From contig JACPGT010000017.1 of assembly GCA_016188965.1 (NCBI GenBank), forward strand, positions 1-51,433: a stretch of 51,433 bases of DNA. Reading direction: 5' to 3'. Shown here piece by piece: positions 43,412 through 51,432 of this stretch (position 1 is the stretch's first letter; the number at the start of each line of letters is the position of its first letter). The position numbers were made by a program, and so were the translations under genes. This DNA comes from Microcaldota archaeon. Lineage in GTDB: Archaea > Micrarchaeota > Micrarchaeia > Norongarragalinales > Norongarragalinaceae. The notes beneath the pieces are model-generated. The model ran no database searches, was not told the DNA's origin, and worked only from the letters and a program-made list of their open reading frames with translations.

Positions 43412-43819
43412 ATGGAAAGAATCGAAGTTTGCACGCAACGGCACGCAAGTCGTCGACATCACCGACGCCATCCAAGCCGTTGAGCGGCCGAAACGCCTCA
43501 AAAACCCCTTTTGAAACCCGAAGCGCCGCGAAAGCCGTCCCCATCTTATGCCCGCACACCACCTGCGGATTGGCGCTGAACGAATCCGAACCGGAGTTGG
43601 CCTCGGACTTCGAAGCGCTGGTCAAGGAATACTACGCCAGAACGTGGAAGCATGACGCACAAAAACCCGTAGGCGTCGGCAACGCCGCCGCCCCACTTGG
43701 CATCCGGACTGTTCGACCACTCCGCCATAGTCCCGGTGGAAAAAAGCAGCCTGCAGCTAGGCGCCTGGCAGCGCGTCCTGCGGGTGGAAGGCGACGGGCC
43801 ACGCGCAAGGAAAGTCTGA
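43412..43819 (+). pseudogene. UPF0047/YjbQ family gene, multiply frameshifted
   Basis: Pieces of a YjbQ-family protein (linked to thiamine-phosphate synthase activity) occur in three frames. They are MERIEVCT; then NGTQVVDITDAIQAVE; then AVPILCPHTTCGLALNESEPELASDF...YYARTWKHDA...GNAAA; and HLASGLFDHSAIVPVEKS, LQLGAWQRVLRVEGDGPRARKV and a stop. The conserved HTTCGLALNE, LGAWQ and EGDGPR motifs are intact. At least three indels are needed, near 43430, about 43500 and the C4 run near 43690. It is a decayed gene or an error-rich consensus. Confidence 0.8.
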
Positions 43820-43880
43820 ATCCAAGTCCTCTGAAAGCCGGTTCCGGAAACTACAAAAACGCCCCTGGCGTAAGGGCTTC

Positions 43881-44333
43881 ATGTTCTGGGATCAGGCGTG
43901 GCTAGCGTTCGCCGTTTTTTTCGAAACGGCCCAATGGTTCGTGTTTCCCATCGCCATCCTGGCCGGGTTGGCGCTTCTGCCCCGCCGCCGCGTTTTTCTG
44001 CAATCGCTGGTCTTGACGACGTTCGCCGCGTTCGCCCTCAAGCTCTTCTTCCAACAGGACCGCCCCTGCGTCGTCGAACAGGCGTTGGTGGCCTGTCCGC
44101 CGGACTTCGGCCTGCCTTCCATCCATTCGGCGCTGTCCGGAGTGTTCATCATGGCAAGCCTGGGCACTCGCTACGCATGGGTAGTCGTTCCCATCGGGAT
44201 GCTCGTCGCGTATTCCAGAATATTCCTCAACGTGCACAGCACCGAGCAAGTCATCGCCGGCTTCGCGCTGGCCGCCATCGCCTACTTAGCCACATGGCTG
44301 CACGTCCAACGCGCACAGGAGAAGAAAAAATGA
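43881..44333 (+). CDS. PAP2-family phosphatase
   Basis: A 150-aa membrane phosphatase with four to five helices. The three signature motifs are K54-x6-R61-P62 (KLFFQQDRP), PSIHS (79-83, catalytic His82) and SRIFLNVHSTEQ (112-123, His119). It likely removes phosphate from a lipid or polyprenyl (di)phosphate at the outer face. The next gene starts 4 nt before this stop (44330), and its product resembles a polyprenol/dolichol kinase. Together they suggest a lipid-carrier recycling pair. Confidence 0.9.
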   Translation: MFWDQAWLAFAVFFETAQWFVFPIAILAGLALLPRRRVFLQSLVLTTFAAFALKLFFQQDRPCVVEQALVACPPDFGLPSIHSALSGVFIMASLGTRYAWVVVPIGMLVAYSRIFLNVHSTEQVIAGFALAAIAYLATWLHVQRAQEKKK

Positions 44334-44905
44334 CGGACACACGCACGTTCGAAGCCGCACGCCAATGGTTCCACATCCTCTTCGGAGGATTCCTGCTGGC
44401 CGGCGCACTTACCCTCGGACCGGCGCACACGCGCCTGGGCTACTTCGTCGCCCTGCTCATCGGACTGGCCATCCTCCAGTTCAAGATGCGGGGCCATTCG
44501 TTGCCGCTCATCGACGCCGTGTTACAACGCTTCGAACGCAGGAACGCATTGTTTCCCGGACAAGGCGCGTTGATGTACTTTGCCGGCGCACTGTTCGTGC
44601 TGTCTTTCGCGCCGTTCGACTTCGCGCTGGCCGCCATCGCCATCGTGGCCTTCGGCGACGGATTCGCCACGTTAGTCGGCCTCTACGGAAAATGGCCCTT
44701 GCCTTGGAATCCCCGCAAGAAAACGGAAGGCCTATTGGCGTTCATCTTCTCGGCCGCGGCCATCTCGTCACTCGTGCTTCCAGCCGGACACGCCATCACC
44801 TACTCCATCATCCTGGGAATCCTGGAGACGATCGATCTACCGGTGGACGACAACTTGTTATTGCCCGTGGCAGCCACCTTTCTGTATTACGCCGTACCGC
44901 TCTGA
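44330..44905 (+). CDS. Dolichol kinase/SEC59-like membrane protein
   Basis: A 191-aa multi-span protein. The CTP-dependent kinase signature is seen: FGDGFATLVGLYGK, then RKKTEGLLAFIFSAA, and ETIDLPVDDNLLLPVAATFLY. These match the SEC59/DGK-like family, which phosphorylates polyprenols or diacylglycerol using CTP. The ATG overlaps the PAP2 stop, so the two are co-translated. An opposing kinase/phosphatase pair suggests control of a polyprenyl-phosphate pool. Confidence 0.82.
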   Translation: MTDTRTFEAARQWFHILFGGFLLAGALTLGPAHTRLGYFVALLIGLAILQFKMRGHSLPLIDAVLQRFERRNALFPGQGALMYFAGALFVLSFAPFDFALAAIAIVAFGDGFATLVGLYGKWPLPWNPRKKTEGLLAFIFSAAAISSLVLPAGHAITYSIILGILETIDLPVDDNLLLPVAATFLYYAVPL

Positions 44906-44962
44906 AACGACGGATAACGACAGGAAACGAGAAAAGTCAGCGCGCCCGAGGCCCAAGTATTA

Positions 44963-45053
44963 TACTAAACCACGAAAGTTTCCCGACTATTTCTCGTGGT
45001 TTGGTAGATAGCACTCCGCGACTATTTCGTCGTTTTATTTTCGCGGATTGCTA
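44963..45053. repeat. Paired-hairpin repeat, copy 2 (BIME-like)
   Basis: Hairpin A (44963-45006) has stem TACTAAACCACGA/TCGTGGTTTGGTA with one G-T pair. Hairpin B (45009-45053) has stem TAGCACTCCGCGA/TCGCGGATTGCTA with one mismatch. The two are 2 nt apart, exactly as in copy 1, and total 91 nt. Stem differences from copy 1 are compensated on both arms (A-T in CCACG versus G-C in CCGCG). It sits between convergent genes. Confidence 0.8.
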
Positions 45054-45177
45054 TATTCTGCCAGAAAGAAGACACGGACAGCGTGACATTCAAAACGGAA
45101 AGGCCGACAGCAAACAAAACCAGCGCCAAGAACGTGAATGGAACGCCGGGCGTCAGGCATAGCGACACCCGCGGAAA

Positions 45178-45804
45178 TCACACGCGGCGTACCAAACGTG
45201 GTAAGAAATGCTCGTCGTACGAGTGGCGCTGCGGGCTTCCGGCCAAGAAAGCCACCAACCGGGCCAAAAGCGCCAAGGCCATGAACACCATCACTCCGGC
45301 CTCCAGGGCCGACGGATCGAAGACGCCGTCACGCAATTCGACGAGGACGAAATGAACCAAGGCCGCAGCCAGCGCGAAATAGCCCAGCATGTGGAAGCGT
45401 TTCCACATTGGATAACCCAATTCGCGCACCGCCGCGCGGTTCGAGGTGACGGCCATGAGCAGAAAGCCGATAGAAGCGGCGTAACCGAAAGTCATTGCCC
45501 AGCCGGCCGGATTCCAGCCCAACGGGACGAACACCATGAACACATGCGCGCCAGCCGACACGACGCCTAAGATGCCCAACGGACGGCGGTACGACTTGAA
45601 CGGTTCGAATACGTCCGGCCAGAAACGCGCCAAGCTACCGATGAGGAAAGCGACGGACAGAAAAACCGCGGCCTGCAAAGCGTGGATCTGATTAACAGCC
45701 GCATTGGACAACTGGGGCGAAAACGCGAGGTAAAGCAAAAGGAAGGCGCCGACGCCCAACAACACGGACTCCGGCCACGGCGTTTCGTTCCTACGAAAAA
45801 CCAT
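45178..45804 (-). CDS. Ferric-reductase-like transmembrane protein (YedZ/MsrQ-like)
   Basis: A 208-aa protein with six hydrophobic segments. Heme-ligand candidates are in YRRPLGILGVVSAGAHVFM and WKRFHMLGYFALAAALVHFV, the typical placement of two His pairs in the ferric reductase domain. It may carry electrons across the membrane to a periplasmic reductase; no partner gene is adjacent. A minus-strand TATA box (GTATATATC, centre about 45829) is 25 nt from the ATG, so it is leaderless. Confidence 0.8.
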   Translation of the reverse strand: MVFRRNETPWPESVLLGVGAFLLLYLAFSPQLSNAAVNQIHALQAAVFLSVAFLIGSLARFWPDVFEPFKSYRRPLGILGVVSAGAHVFMVFVPLGWNPAGWAMTFGYAASIGFLLMAVTSNRAAVRELGYPMWKRFHMLGYFALAAALVHFVLVELRDGVFDPSALEAGVMVFMALALLARLVAFLAGSPQRHSYDEHFLPRLVRRV

Positions 45805-45925
45805 AACGACGGTACGAATCGAAGATATATACGACTTCCGAAAAAAGCCCGCGGAATCCGACCGTTACCCGCGCGCCGTACTGCCGACAAAAACCATTAT
45901 AGCACAACCAACCACAGCCATTGCC

Positions 45926-46591
45926 ATGACGGGAAAACTCATCGTGCTGGAAGGCCTCTCGGCCGCCGGCAAGAAGACGCAAACCCGGCTTCTGCTGGAA
46001 AGCCTGCGCAACGCCGGCAAGGCGGCCGTTTCATTCGCCTTTCCCGACTATGACTCGCCCGTCGGAAAGCATATTGCTGAATACTTGGCCGGAAAGTGGG
46101 GCAAGAAGGAAGACTTGGTCGAAACGGCCGTGGTGCTCTACGCGTTGGACCGCTACCAAAACGCGCCCAAAATCCGCCAAGCGTTGGAAGAAAACGACTT
46201 CGTCCTGCTGGACCGCTACAGCCCGGCCAACTACGCTTTCCAAGGCGCGCTGACGCACGATGAAAAAGAAAAAGCCGAGCTTTGGCAATGGATTGATCAA
46301 GTGGAAAAGGCCCTTCCTCAAGCCGACGCCGTCATCTTTTTGGACGTGCCGCGCAACGTCACCCAGCAGAATTATGCGGGCCGCGATGCCAAGAACCCGT
46401 TAAGCCAGAGCGGCCAAGACCAGGACATCCACGAATCCGACGCCGCGTTCGAAGCGAAAGTCCACGCAAACTACCTGCAACTGGCCAAAGAGAGAAACTG
46501 GGCCGTCATAGGATGCGTCGAAATCGGCCAACTCCTGCCGCCGGAGAGCGTGCACGAGAAAGTCAAAGCGGTGTTAAAATTACTAAAATAA
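45926..46591 (+). CDS. tmk: Thymidylate kinase
   Basis: A 221-aa P-loop nucleotide kinase making dTDP from dTMP. The P-loop is EGLSAAGKKTQT (9-20); the usual EGxDGxGKST is altered, with Ser-Ala in place of Asp-Gly and Lys-Thr in place of Ser-Thr. The substrate motif DRYSPANYAFQGA and the lid region (RDAKNPLSQSGQDQDIHE) are recognisable. A TATA box CATTATAGC (45895-45903) lies 27 nt upstream, giving a leaderless transcript. The neighbour on the other strand is AT-rich and unrelated. Confidence 0.9.
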   Translation: MTGKLIVLEGLSAAGKKTQTRLLLESLRNAGKAAVSFAFPDYDSPVGKHIAEYLAGKWGKKEDLVETAVVLYALDRYQNAPKIRQALEENDFVLLDRYSPANYAFQGALTHDEKEKAELWQWIDQVEKALPQADAVIFLDVPRNVTQQNYAGRDAKNPLSQSGQDQDIHESDAAFEAKVHANYLQLAKERNWAVIGCVEIGQLLPPESVHEKVKAVLKLLK

Positions 46592-46906
46592 CTACTGCTT
46601 TGCGTCCCAGAGAATTTTCAAAGCAATGCCAAACACAATTGCAACTGCGGCCAAAACTAGACCAAGAGAAAAAATGGAATCTAAAACAGAAGTAGCTTTA
46701 TAGTAATTGTCGATGTAAACGGCAAGTATTGCGCCAATCAAACCGGCAAAAACATTTGAAAACAAGTCATACAAAATCGATCGAGCTTTTTTGCGACTTT
46801 TTGGATTCAGGAGAAGTTTTCGGACAAAAAATAAAGACACAACGGCTCCAAAAACAATTAGACCAATAATTACGAGTATAATCAATTGGGCTTCGGTTTG
46901 ATCCAT
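46592..46906 (-). CDS. AT-rich three-helix membrane protein, 104 aa
   Basis: Three hydrophobic segments are seen: LIILVIIGLIVFGAVVSLFF, FSNVFAGLIGAILAVYI and SIFSLGLVLAAVAIVFGIA. Its base composition is clearly more A/T-rich than every neighbour, and codons such as ATT, TTT and AAA dominate. It sits just downstream of tRNA-Glu on the same strand, a common integration site, and abuts tmk tail to tail. Horizontal acquisition is likely. The function is unknown. Confidence 0.72.
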   Translation of the reverse strand: MDQTEAQLIILVIIGLIVFGAVVSLFFVRKLLLNPKSRKKARSILYDLFSNVFAGLIGAILAVYIDNYYKATSVLDSIFSLGLVLAAVAIVFGIALKILWDAKQ

Positions 46907-46928
46907 CTATAATCACGTAAAAATGAAT

Positions 46929-47046
46929 GCTCCGTCCGGGATTTGAACCCGGGTCGCCGGCTATCTTTAGGCCGTTGATGTGCCGATTCTCGGACGAACG
47001 GGCCTTTGAAAGGCCGATATCCTTGACCGGTCTAGACGAACGGAGC
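46929..47046 (-). tRNA. tRNA-Glu (anticodon TTC) with 43-nt intron
   Basis: The mature tRNA is about 75 nt. Acceptor GCTCCGT pairs with ACGGAGC, with discriminator A. The anticodon stem TCGGC/GCCGG closes loop CTTTCAA. The T arm is CCGGG-TTCAAAT-CCCGG. An intron of about 43 nt (46964-47006) interrupts the loop after position 37, the canonical archaeal site. The intron has an AGGCC/GGCCT helix next to the junctions, fitting a bulge-helix-bulge for the splicing endonuclease. A TATA-like TAAAAAAC (about 47072-47080, minus) lies about 31 nt upstream. Confidence 0.9.
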
Positions 47047-47130
47047 AGAAGGAAACTTTTGTGAAAACAGTCGTTTTTTAGGCTATTCTTTTAGCCAAAA
47101 ACATCCAAATTATCGGTTCGGACCTTTTTC

Positions 47131-47385
47131 TCAAACGTAATCGTCATCCACGTAGCACCACCGCCACGAACCGTCCAACGGCTCGATGATGGGGTGCTTC
47201 GTCGTCTGGAAGTGCTTGCGGGCATGCTTGTTTTTCGAGCTGTCGCAGCACCCGGCGTGACCGCACGTCAGGCATTTTCGGACCTGGACCCATTTGTCCC
47301 CCGTCTTTTCGCAGTCTTCGCAGCCCTGGGAGTAGGCCTTGACGGGCATGGCGATTTGGTCCAAATGGATGCATTTCGTGGCCAT
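47131..47385 (-). CDS. UBP-type zinc finger protein, 84 aa
   Basis: A ZnF-UBP fold: C-x-H at the start (KCIHLDQI), then CEDCEKTGDKW, KCLTCGHAGCCDSS, HARKHFQTTKHPIIEPLDGSWRWCYVDD. The Cys/His order and the ending WRWCYVDD are diagnostic. In eukaryotes these domains bind the ubiquitin C-terminus; in prokaryotes they may bind ubiquitin-like or other C-terminal Gly-Gly proteins, which is not shown here. It is about 24 bp from the next gene on the same strand, which may be co-transcribed. Confidence 0.9.
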   Translation of the reverse strand: MATKCIHLDQIAMPVKAYSQGCEDCEKTGDKWVQVRKCLTCGHAGCCDSSKNKHARKHFQTTKHPIIEPLDGSWRWCYVDDDYV

Positions 47386-47408
47386 GACGTCGGATTACCG
47401 CTTGCCGC

Positions 47409-47765
47409 TTAAATGGGAACGGGCGCCTGCCATCTGGATTTCCGTCCGGTTTCCGTCGGGTGCGCCAGCTTGCCGCTTTCTCCGGAACTTAAGGTATGCG
47501 AAGACGCGGAACCGGTGGCAAACGAGACTTTCTTGCCCGAGGAATCCGGCTCGTCACGGTAGTTGTCCTCGTCCTGCAAGTGGCTCTTCAACAACTCCTC
47601 CAGTTCCGAGACGTTGCGCAGTTTCTGCTCTTCCATCCGCTGCCAGAACTCCTGGCATTGCGGACAGCGGTCCGAATCGCTTTCGTACATCTCGCGCATG
47701 CGCCAGAGGCTCTTGTGCTCCTCCGTCAGCTGCGACAACAAGTCGTACGCGTGGTTGTTCAACAT
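47409..47765 (-). CDS. Hypothetical protein, 118 aa
   Basis: It starts MLNNHAYDLLSQLTEEHKSLWRMREMYE. The N-terminal 70 residues form a long helix pair around one CPQC motif (RCPQCQEFW), and the rest is Ser/Gly-rich and probably disordered. The first 45 residues resemble the hemerythrin-like or ferritin-like bundle style of a small metal-binding protein, but this is not firm. The ATG at 47765 is used; a longer start at 47789 is possible. It precedes the UBP-finger gene by 23 bp. Confidence 0.65.
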   Translation of the reverse strand: MLNNHAYDLLSQLTEEHKSLWRMREMYESDSDRCPQCQEFWQRMEEQKLRNVSELEELLKSHLQDEDNYRDEPDSSGKKVSFATGSASSHTLSSGESGKLAHPTETGRKSRWQAPVPI

Positions 47766-47920
47766 AAAATCCACCCCTTTTTCCCGCATATGATTGACGC
47801 CGCTTGGCGTTAAAAAAAATCAGTCCGGAACGCTTTCCGAAAAATCAGCAAACCGGAGAAAAAAAGGCAAAACGGGCGTGTTTCGCAACCCTTTTCTTGG
47901 TTTTGCCCCCTTATTCCGAA

Positions 47921-49387
47921 ATGGATTTCCCGTTCCTAGCTCCGTTAATGGCCCTGCGCGACGCGACGAAACAAGCCACCGTAGACCAACTGCTGGAGTA
48001 CAGCGCGGACCGGCTTGACCAAACGGCCTCCGGCGGCATCACGGTGCAAAGCAAAGTCACCCACCGCCTCGCCGCCCAGACGCAGATCGTCTTCGAGCCG
48101 GAAATCGAGCACCACCAACTCGTCCAACAGGCCACCCAGGCCGCCTTATTGGAAGACTTGGTGCGGATCGACCGCAACTTAGGCAAGAATGCCTTTTCCA
48201 CCTCGCTATTGTTGCCCAAGAAGTACGGCTGGATTGGCGCCTATTCCGCCGCGACGCTTTTCGAGCCGAAGAAGAAGGAACTCGACTTTCTCACGCTGTG
48301 CCTCCCGGAGTGGCCCGAGCCGAAAGTGTTGGTGTTGGCCGACGCGGGCGTCACGCTCATCCTCGGCTCGGACTACGTCGGCGAGGCCAAGATGTCGTTC
48401 CTGCGCTTGGCCATGTACCACGCCAAAAAGCTCGGCGGACTGGGCCTGCATGCTGGCAGCAAGCACGTTACGCTCAAGAACGGCGAGAAAGGCGTGCTGT
48501 TCTTCGGCTTGTCCGGCACGGGCAAGACCACGCTCTCGACGCACGAGTTGTTCCTTCGCGAGCCGGAACAATCCGTCGTGCGCCAGGACGACATCGTGCT
48601 GTGGCAACAAGACGGCGCCGCGTTGGGCACCGAGCAGAATTTCTACGTCAAAACTGAAGGCCTGGGCCCGCAGACGCATCCAGGGTTGTTCAAGGCCTGC
48701 ACCAGTGACAAAGCGCTTCTGGAGAACGTCGCGATCAATAGCGGCCAGCCGGATTTTTCCGACACGGCCCGCACCAGCAACGGCCGCGCCATCGTCTTCC
48801 GCCGCGAACTGCCCCACACCGACGACCAGGTCGATTTGCGCAAAGTCGACGTCATCTTCTTCATCACCCGCCGCCGCGACATCGTGCCGGCCGTAGCTAA
48901 GCTGTCGTCCGAACAGGCCGCGGCATTCTTCATGCTGGGCGAGAGCGTAGAAACGTCGGCAGGCGATCCGACGCGTGCAGGCCAGACCAAGCGCGTAGTG
49001 GGATTCAACCCGTTCGTGGTCGGCAACCCCGCGGAGGAAGGCAACCGGTTCCTGGAACTCTTAAAGAAAACTGGAGCCCAGACGTTCTTGCTCAACACGG
49101 GCCGCGTAGGCGAGAAAGTCAACATCACGGCGGACATATCCGCAAAATTGGTCGAACAGATCATCCGCGGCAACGTGAAGTGGAAGGCCGACGAGGACTG
49201 GGCGTACGAAGTGCCGGACAAAGTCGGTTCATTGGATATGTCGGCATTGGATCCACGACAATACTATTCAGAATCAGCCTACAAAGAGAAAGTCAACGCG
49301 TTGAAGGCCGAACGCAAGGCCTGGTTGGAGAAGTTCAACGGCCTCAAGAGCGAAATCGTGAACGCCATCGACCTCAAGACGGCCTGA
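47921..49387 (+). CDS. pckA: Phosphoenolpyruvate carboxykinase (ATP)
   Basis: A 488-aa ATP-dependent PEPCK that interconverts oxaloacetate and PEP. The kinase-1a P-loop is GLSGTGKTTLS (196-206). Kinase-2-like RQDDIVLW and a FYVKTEGL segment follow, then FFITRRRDIVPAVAKLSSEQAAAFFMLG. It is divergent: the common MHCSAN motif appears as LHAGSKH, and the DDEHGWD region as DDIVLWQ. The ATG at 47921 is at the conserved start; an upstream in-frame ATG at 47804 would add a basic, unconserved stretch. The ending lacks the usual long C-terminal lobe elements of bacterial PckA. Confidence 0.88.
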   Translation: MDFPFLAPLMALRDATKQATVDQLLEYSADRLDQTASGGITVQSKVTHRLAAQTQIVFEPEIEHHQLVQQATQAALLEDLVRIDRNLGKNAFSTSLLLPKKYGWIGAYSAATLFEPKKKELDFLTLCLPEWPEPKVLVLADAGVTLILGSDYVGEAKMSFLRLAMYHAKKLGGLGLHAGSKHVTLKNGEKGVLFFGLSGTGKTTLSTHELFLREPEQSVVRQDDIVLWQQDGAALGTEQNFYVKTEGLGPQTHPGLFKACTSDKALLENVAINSGQPDFSDTARTSNGRAIVFRRELPHTDDQVDLRKVDVIFFITRRRDIVPAVAKLSSEQAAAFFMLGESVETSAGDPTRAGQTKRVVGFNPFVVGNPAEEGNRFLELLKKTGAQTFLLNTGRVGEKVNITADISAKLVEQIIRGNVKWKADEDWAYEVPDKVGSLDMSALDPRQYYSESAYKEKVNALKAERKAWLEKFNGLKSEIVNAIDLKTA

Positions 49388-49393
49388 AACGGT

Positions 49394-50209
49394 TCAACCG
49401 CCGCGCGGCGTGCGGCGTTTTTCCAGCGCGATGGAAAAGCCGAAAGTCGAGCCTGCGCCTGGACGCGTTTTGTAGTATACCTGACCCCCGTGGCGTGATT
49501 CGACCAGTTCTCGAATGGATTCCAAGCCCAAAGAAGGCCGATTGCCAACCAGAGTTTGGACGTGAAAAAGGCGTTCCTGCCTGTTTTCGGGAACTCCCAA
49601 CGCACGATCCGTCACCTGGAAAAAAGCATGCGGACGGCCGCCAATCGTCCGAAGGCCAATCCGCACCACCAAACGGCTTGAAATTCCGGTGCGGACGTTG
49701 GCCTTTGCCGCATTCCGCACGTATTCATGAAGGACTTCCAACAAGGCCTCCGAATCCAGATAGGCAGAGTAGTCTGCGAGCCTCCGAATGGGTCCTTTGA
49801 CTTGCACCAGGACCCCATCGGGAACGCGGCGGGGAATTTCCTGTCGCGCCGCCTGGATGAAGTCCGACAAGCGGGTCTGTAAAAGCTGTACCGGACGGGA
49901 GTTCAACTCCACCAGCCGCTCAAAGTGGTCCATACGCTGGCTGACCATCGGGACCACGCCACCGTGAAGCAACTCCGCCTGTTCCGAAGGATTGGCAGAA
50001 CACCACGTCTTGAAAAAAAGCGCCAATTCGGAGTTCAAATGGTTCAGATTGTGTTCGAACAAGCGTGCCGAAGGAACACGAATGGACGACTGGCGCTTGC
50101 GTGCGGCGGAAAAACGACGCTGAAGGAGCGCCACATCGCTCTGGGCAAAAAACGCCATGAACCTTAGACTAGAAGACGAAGCTGTATTAAACGAACGGCC
50201 ACCCGTCAT
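49394..50209 (-). CDS. GHKL/histidine-kinase-like ATPase
   Basis: A 271-aa protein. The C-terminal half has a histidine-kinase ATPase domain: N-box EYVRNAAKANV, G1-like VTDRALGVPE (degenerate DxGxG), a lid region, and G2-like GLESIRELVESRHGG with RPGAGSTFGFSIAL. The N-terminal half (1-130) is helical with no clear phospho-acceptor H-box and no transmembrane segment. It may be a soluble sensor, an anti-sigma-like kinase or a GHKL enzyme. The start overlaps the mutY stop (ATGA at 50206-50209); an ATG at 50158 is an alternative. Confidence 0.78.
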   Translation of the reverse strand: MTGGRSFNTASSSSLRFMAFFAQSDVALLQRRFSAARKRQSSIRVPSARLFEHNLNHLNSELALFFKTWCSANPSEQAELLHGGVVPMVSQRMDHFERLVELNSRPVQLLQTRLSDFIQAARQEIPRRVPDGVLVQVKGPIRRLADYSAYLDSEALLEVLHEYVRNAAKANVRTGISSRLVVRIGLRTIGGRPHAFFQVTDRALGVPENRQERLFHVQTLVGNRPSLGLESIRELVESRHGGQVYYKTRPGAGSTFGFSIALEKRRTPRGG

Positions 50210-51252
50210 GTCAGTTCGGTCAAGACCGTCCGATTCGCCTTCGGAAACGCGTACCGTGCCAACTCGGCCAGCGGAACCCATTTGACGTCCTGACAGCCAA
50301 ATGCCTTAGCCTTGCCGGATACGAAATCTGCCTCGAAGGCATGCAGCGTGATTTTGAAGTGAGAATAGGCGTGCTTGACCGTCGCGATTTTTGCCCCGAC
50401 TCTGACATTGACACCGGTTTCCTCCAACACTTCCCGCGCCGCCGCCTGCTCCAACGATTCCCCTCTTTCAAGCTTGCCTCCCGGAAATTCCCACAGTCCG
50501 CCCAACAACCCTTCCGCCTTGCGTTGGCAGATGAGGATGCGACCGTCTTTTCGGCGCACAACGGCGCACGCGATGTCGAAATGCGGCACCGCCGACTTCT
50601 TTTTCTTCACCGGAAAGCGCGCCTGCACGCCCAAGGCGAACGCCTTGCACTCGGCATTCAGAGGGCAGCGGGAACACGCCGGGTCCTTCGGCGTACACAC
50701 CGCCGCGCCCAGCTCCATCAGGGCTTGGTTGTACTCGGATGCGCGGCCGGAAGGCAGATTTTCTTGGACAAAGGCATGGAGTTTTTGGCGCGTTTTGGGT
50801 TCGGACACGTCGCCTTTTTCCGCCAACAGCCGCGATGCCACGCGGATGACGTTGCCATCCAACACCGCTTTTTCCTCACCGTACGCGATGCTGGACACGG
50901 CGGCGGCGATGTACGGCCCCACGCCCGGCAAGCAAAGCCAATCCTCGTACGCCGAAGGCAAACGGCCCCATTTTTTCAATGCAACGCCGGCGGCGCGGTG
51001 AAGGTTGCGGGCACGTGAGTAGTAACCCGCGCCTTCCCAAGCCTTCAACACGTCAAACACGTCGGCCTGCGCCAAAGCATCCAGCGTGGGAAAGCGTCGA
51101 AGGAATCGCTTGTAATACGGAATGGCCTGCTGGACGCGGGTCTGCTGCAACAGCACTTCCGACGCCCAGATTTTGTAGGGGTCCGACGTGCGCCGCCAAG
51201 GCAAGTCACGTTTGTGGTGGGCGTACCAAGATAGCAGGCGTCGGGAGTCCAC
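50206..51252 (-). CDS. mutY: Adenine DNA glycosylase MutY
   Basis: A 348-aa enzyme that removes adenine opposite 8-oxoguanine. HhH-GPD domain: catalytic Glu32 (WASEVLLQQT), LPGVGPYIAAAV, catalytic Asp132 (AVLDGNVIRV). The [4Fe-4S] cluster is C-x6-C-x2-C-x5-C (CTPKDPACSRCPLNAEC). The C-terminal NUDIX-like domain, including a full NUDIX box from GGKLERGESLEQ to EETG (about residues 261-283), recognises 8-oxoG. A GTG start at 51252 is used. It needs the Fe-S clusters made by the SUF system. It is the upstream partner of the GHKL gene. Confidence 0.93.
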   Translation of the reverse strand: MDSRRLLSWYAHHKRDLPWRRTSDPYKIWASEVLLQQTRVQQAIPYYKRFLRRFPTLDALAQADVFDVLKAWEGAGYYSRARNLHRAAGVALKKWGRLPSAYEDWLCLPGVGPYIAAAVSSIAYGEEKAVLDGNVIRVASRLLAEKGDVSEPKTRQKLHAFVQENLPSGRASEYNQALMELGAAVCTPKDPACSRCPLNAECKAFALGVQARFPVKKKKSAVPHFDIACAVVRRKDGRILICQRKAEGLLGGLWEFPGGKLERGESLEQAAAREVLEETGVNVRVGAKIATVKHAYSHFKITLHAFEADFVSGKAKAFGCQDVKWVPLAELARYAFPKANRTVLTELT

Positions 51253-51281
51253 GCAGGAAAAGAAGCCAAAACCGCCATTTA

Positions 51282-51324
51282 TAGCAATCCGCGAAAGTGA
51301 ACTACCACGGCCTAAAGGCCGTGG
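51282..51324. repeat. Half-copy of the TAGCAA repeat beside an IS end hairpin
   Basis: TAGCAATCCGCGA (51282-51294) equals the left stem arm of the paired-hairpin family, but its right arm is missing. Right after it, CCACGGCC-TAAA-GGCCGTGG (51305-51324) is a perfect 8-bp hairpin just beyond the transposase stop, the typical sub-terminal end hairpin of IS200/IS605 elements. This looks like an IS inserted into a repeat copy whose other half lies beyond the window. Confidence 0.5.
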
Positions 51325-51327
51325 CGT

Positions 51328-51432
51328 CTAGCTGAAGTTTGCTAGAGTGGTTTGGGCTTGTTTTTTTGGCCAGTGTTTTTGTTGGCTTTTTTCGACGTAG
51401 TGGCGTACGGTCGTTGACGTGACGCGGCCAAC
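51328..51432 (-). CDS. IS200/IS605-type transposase TnpA, partial (3' end)
   Basis: The last 34 codons of a gene running off the window. The segment VGRVTSTTVRHYVEKS resembles the conserved end of Y1 transposases (GNVT...V..YIE.Q). A 14-residue tail follows (WPKKQAQTTLANFS). The catalytic HUH and Tyr lie outside, so the call rests on this ending and on the adjacent hairpin. The stop is TAG at 51328-51330. Confidence 0.5.
   Translation of the reverse strand, partial: VGRVTSTTVRHYVEKSQQKHWPKKQAQTTLANFS

Noticed and set aside
45083-45355. Plus-strand ORF opposite the ferric-reductase-like gene
   Set aside because: It starts just after the repeat and is Thr/Lys/Arg/Ser-rich shadow sequence of the membrane protein gene.
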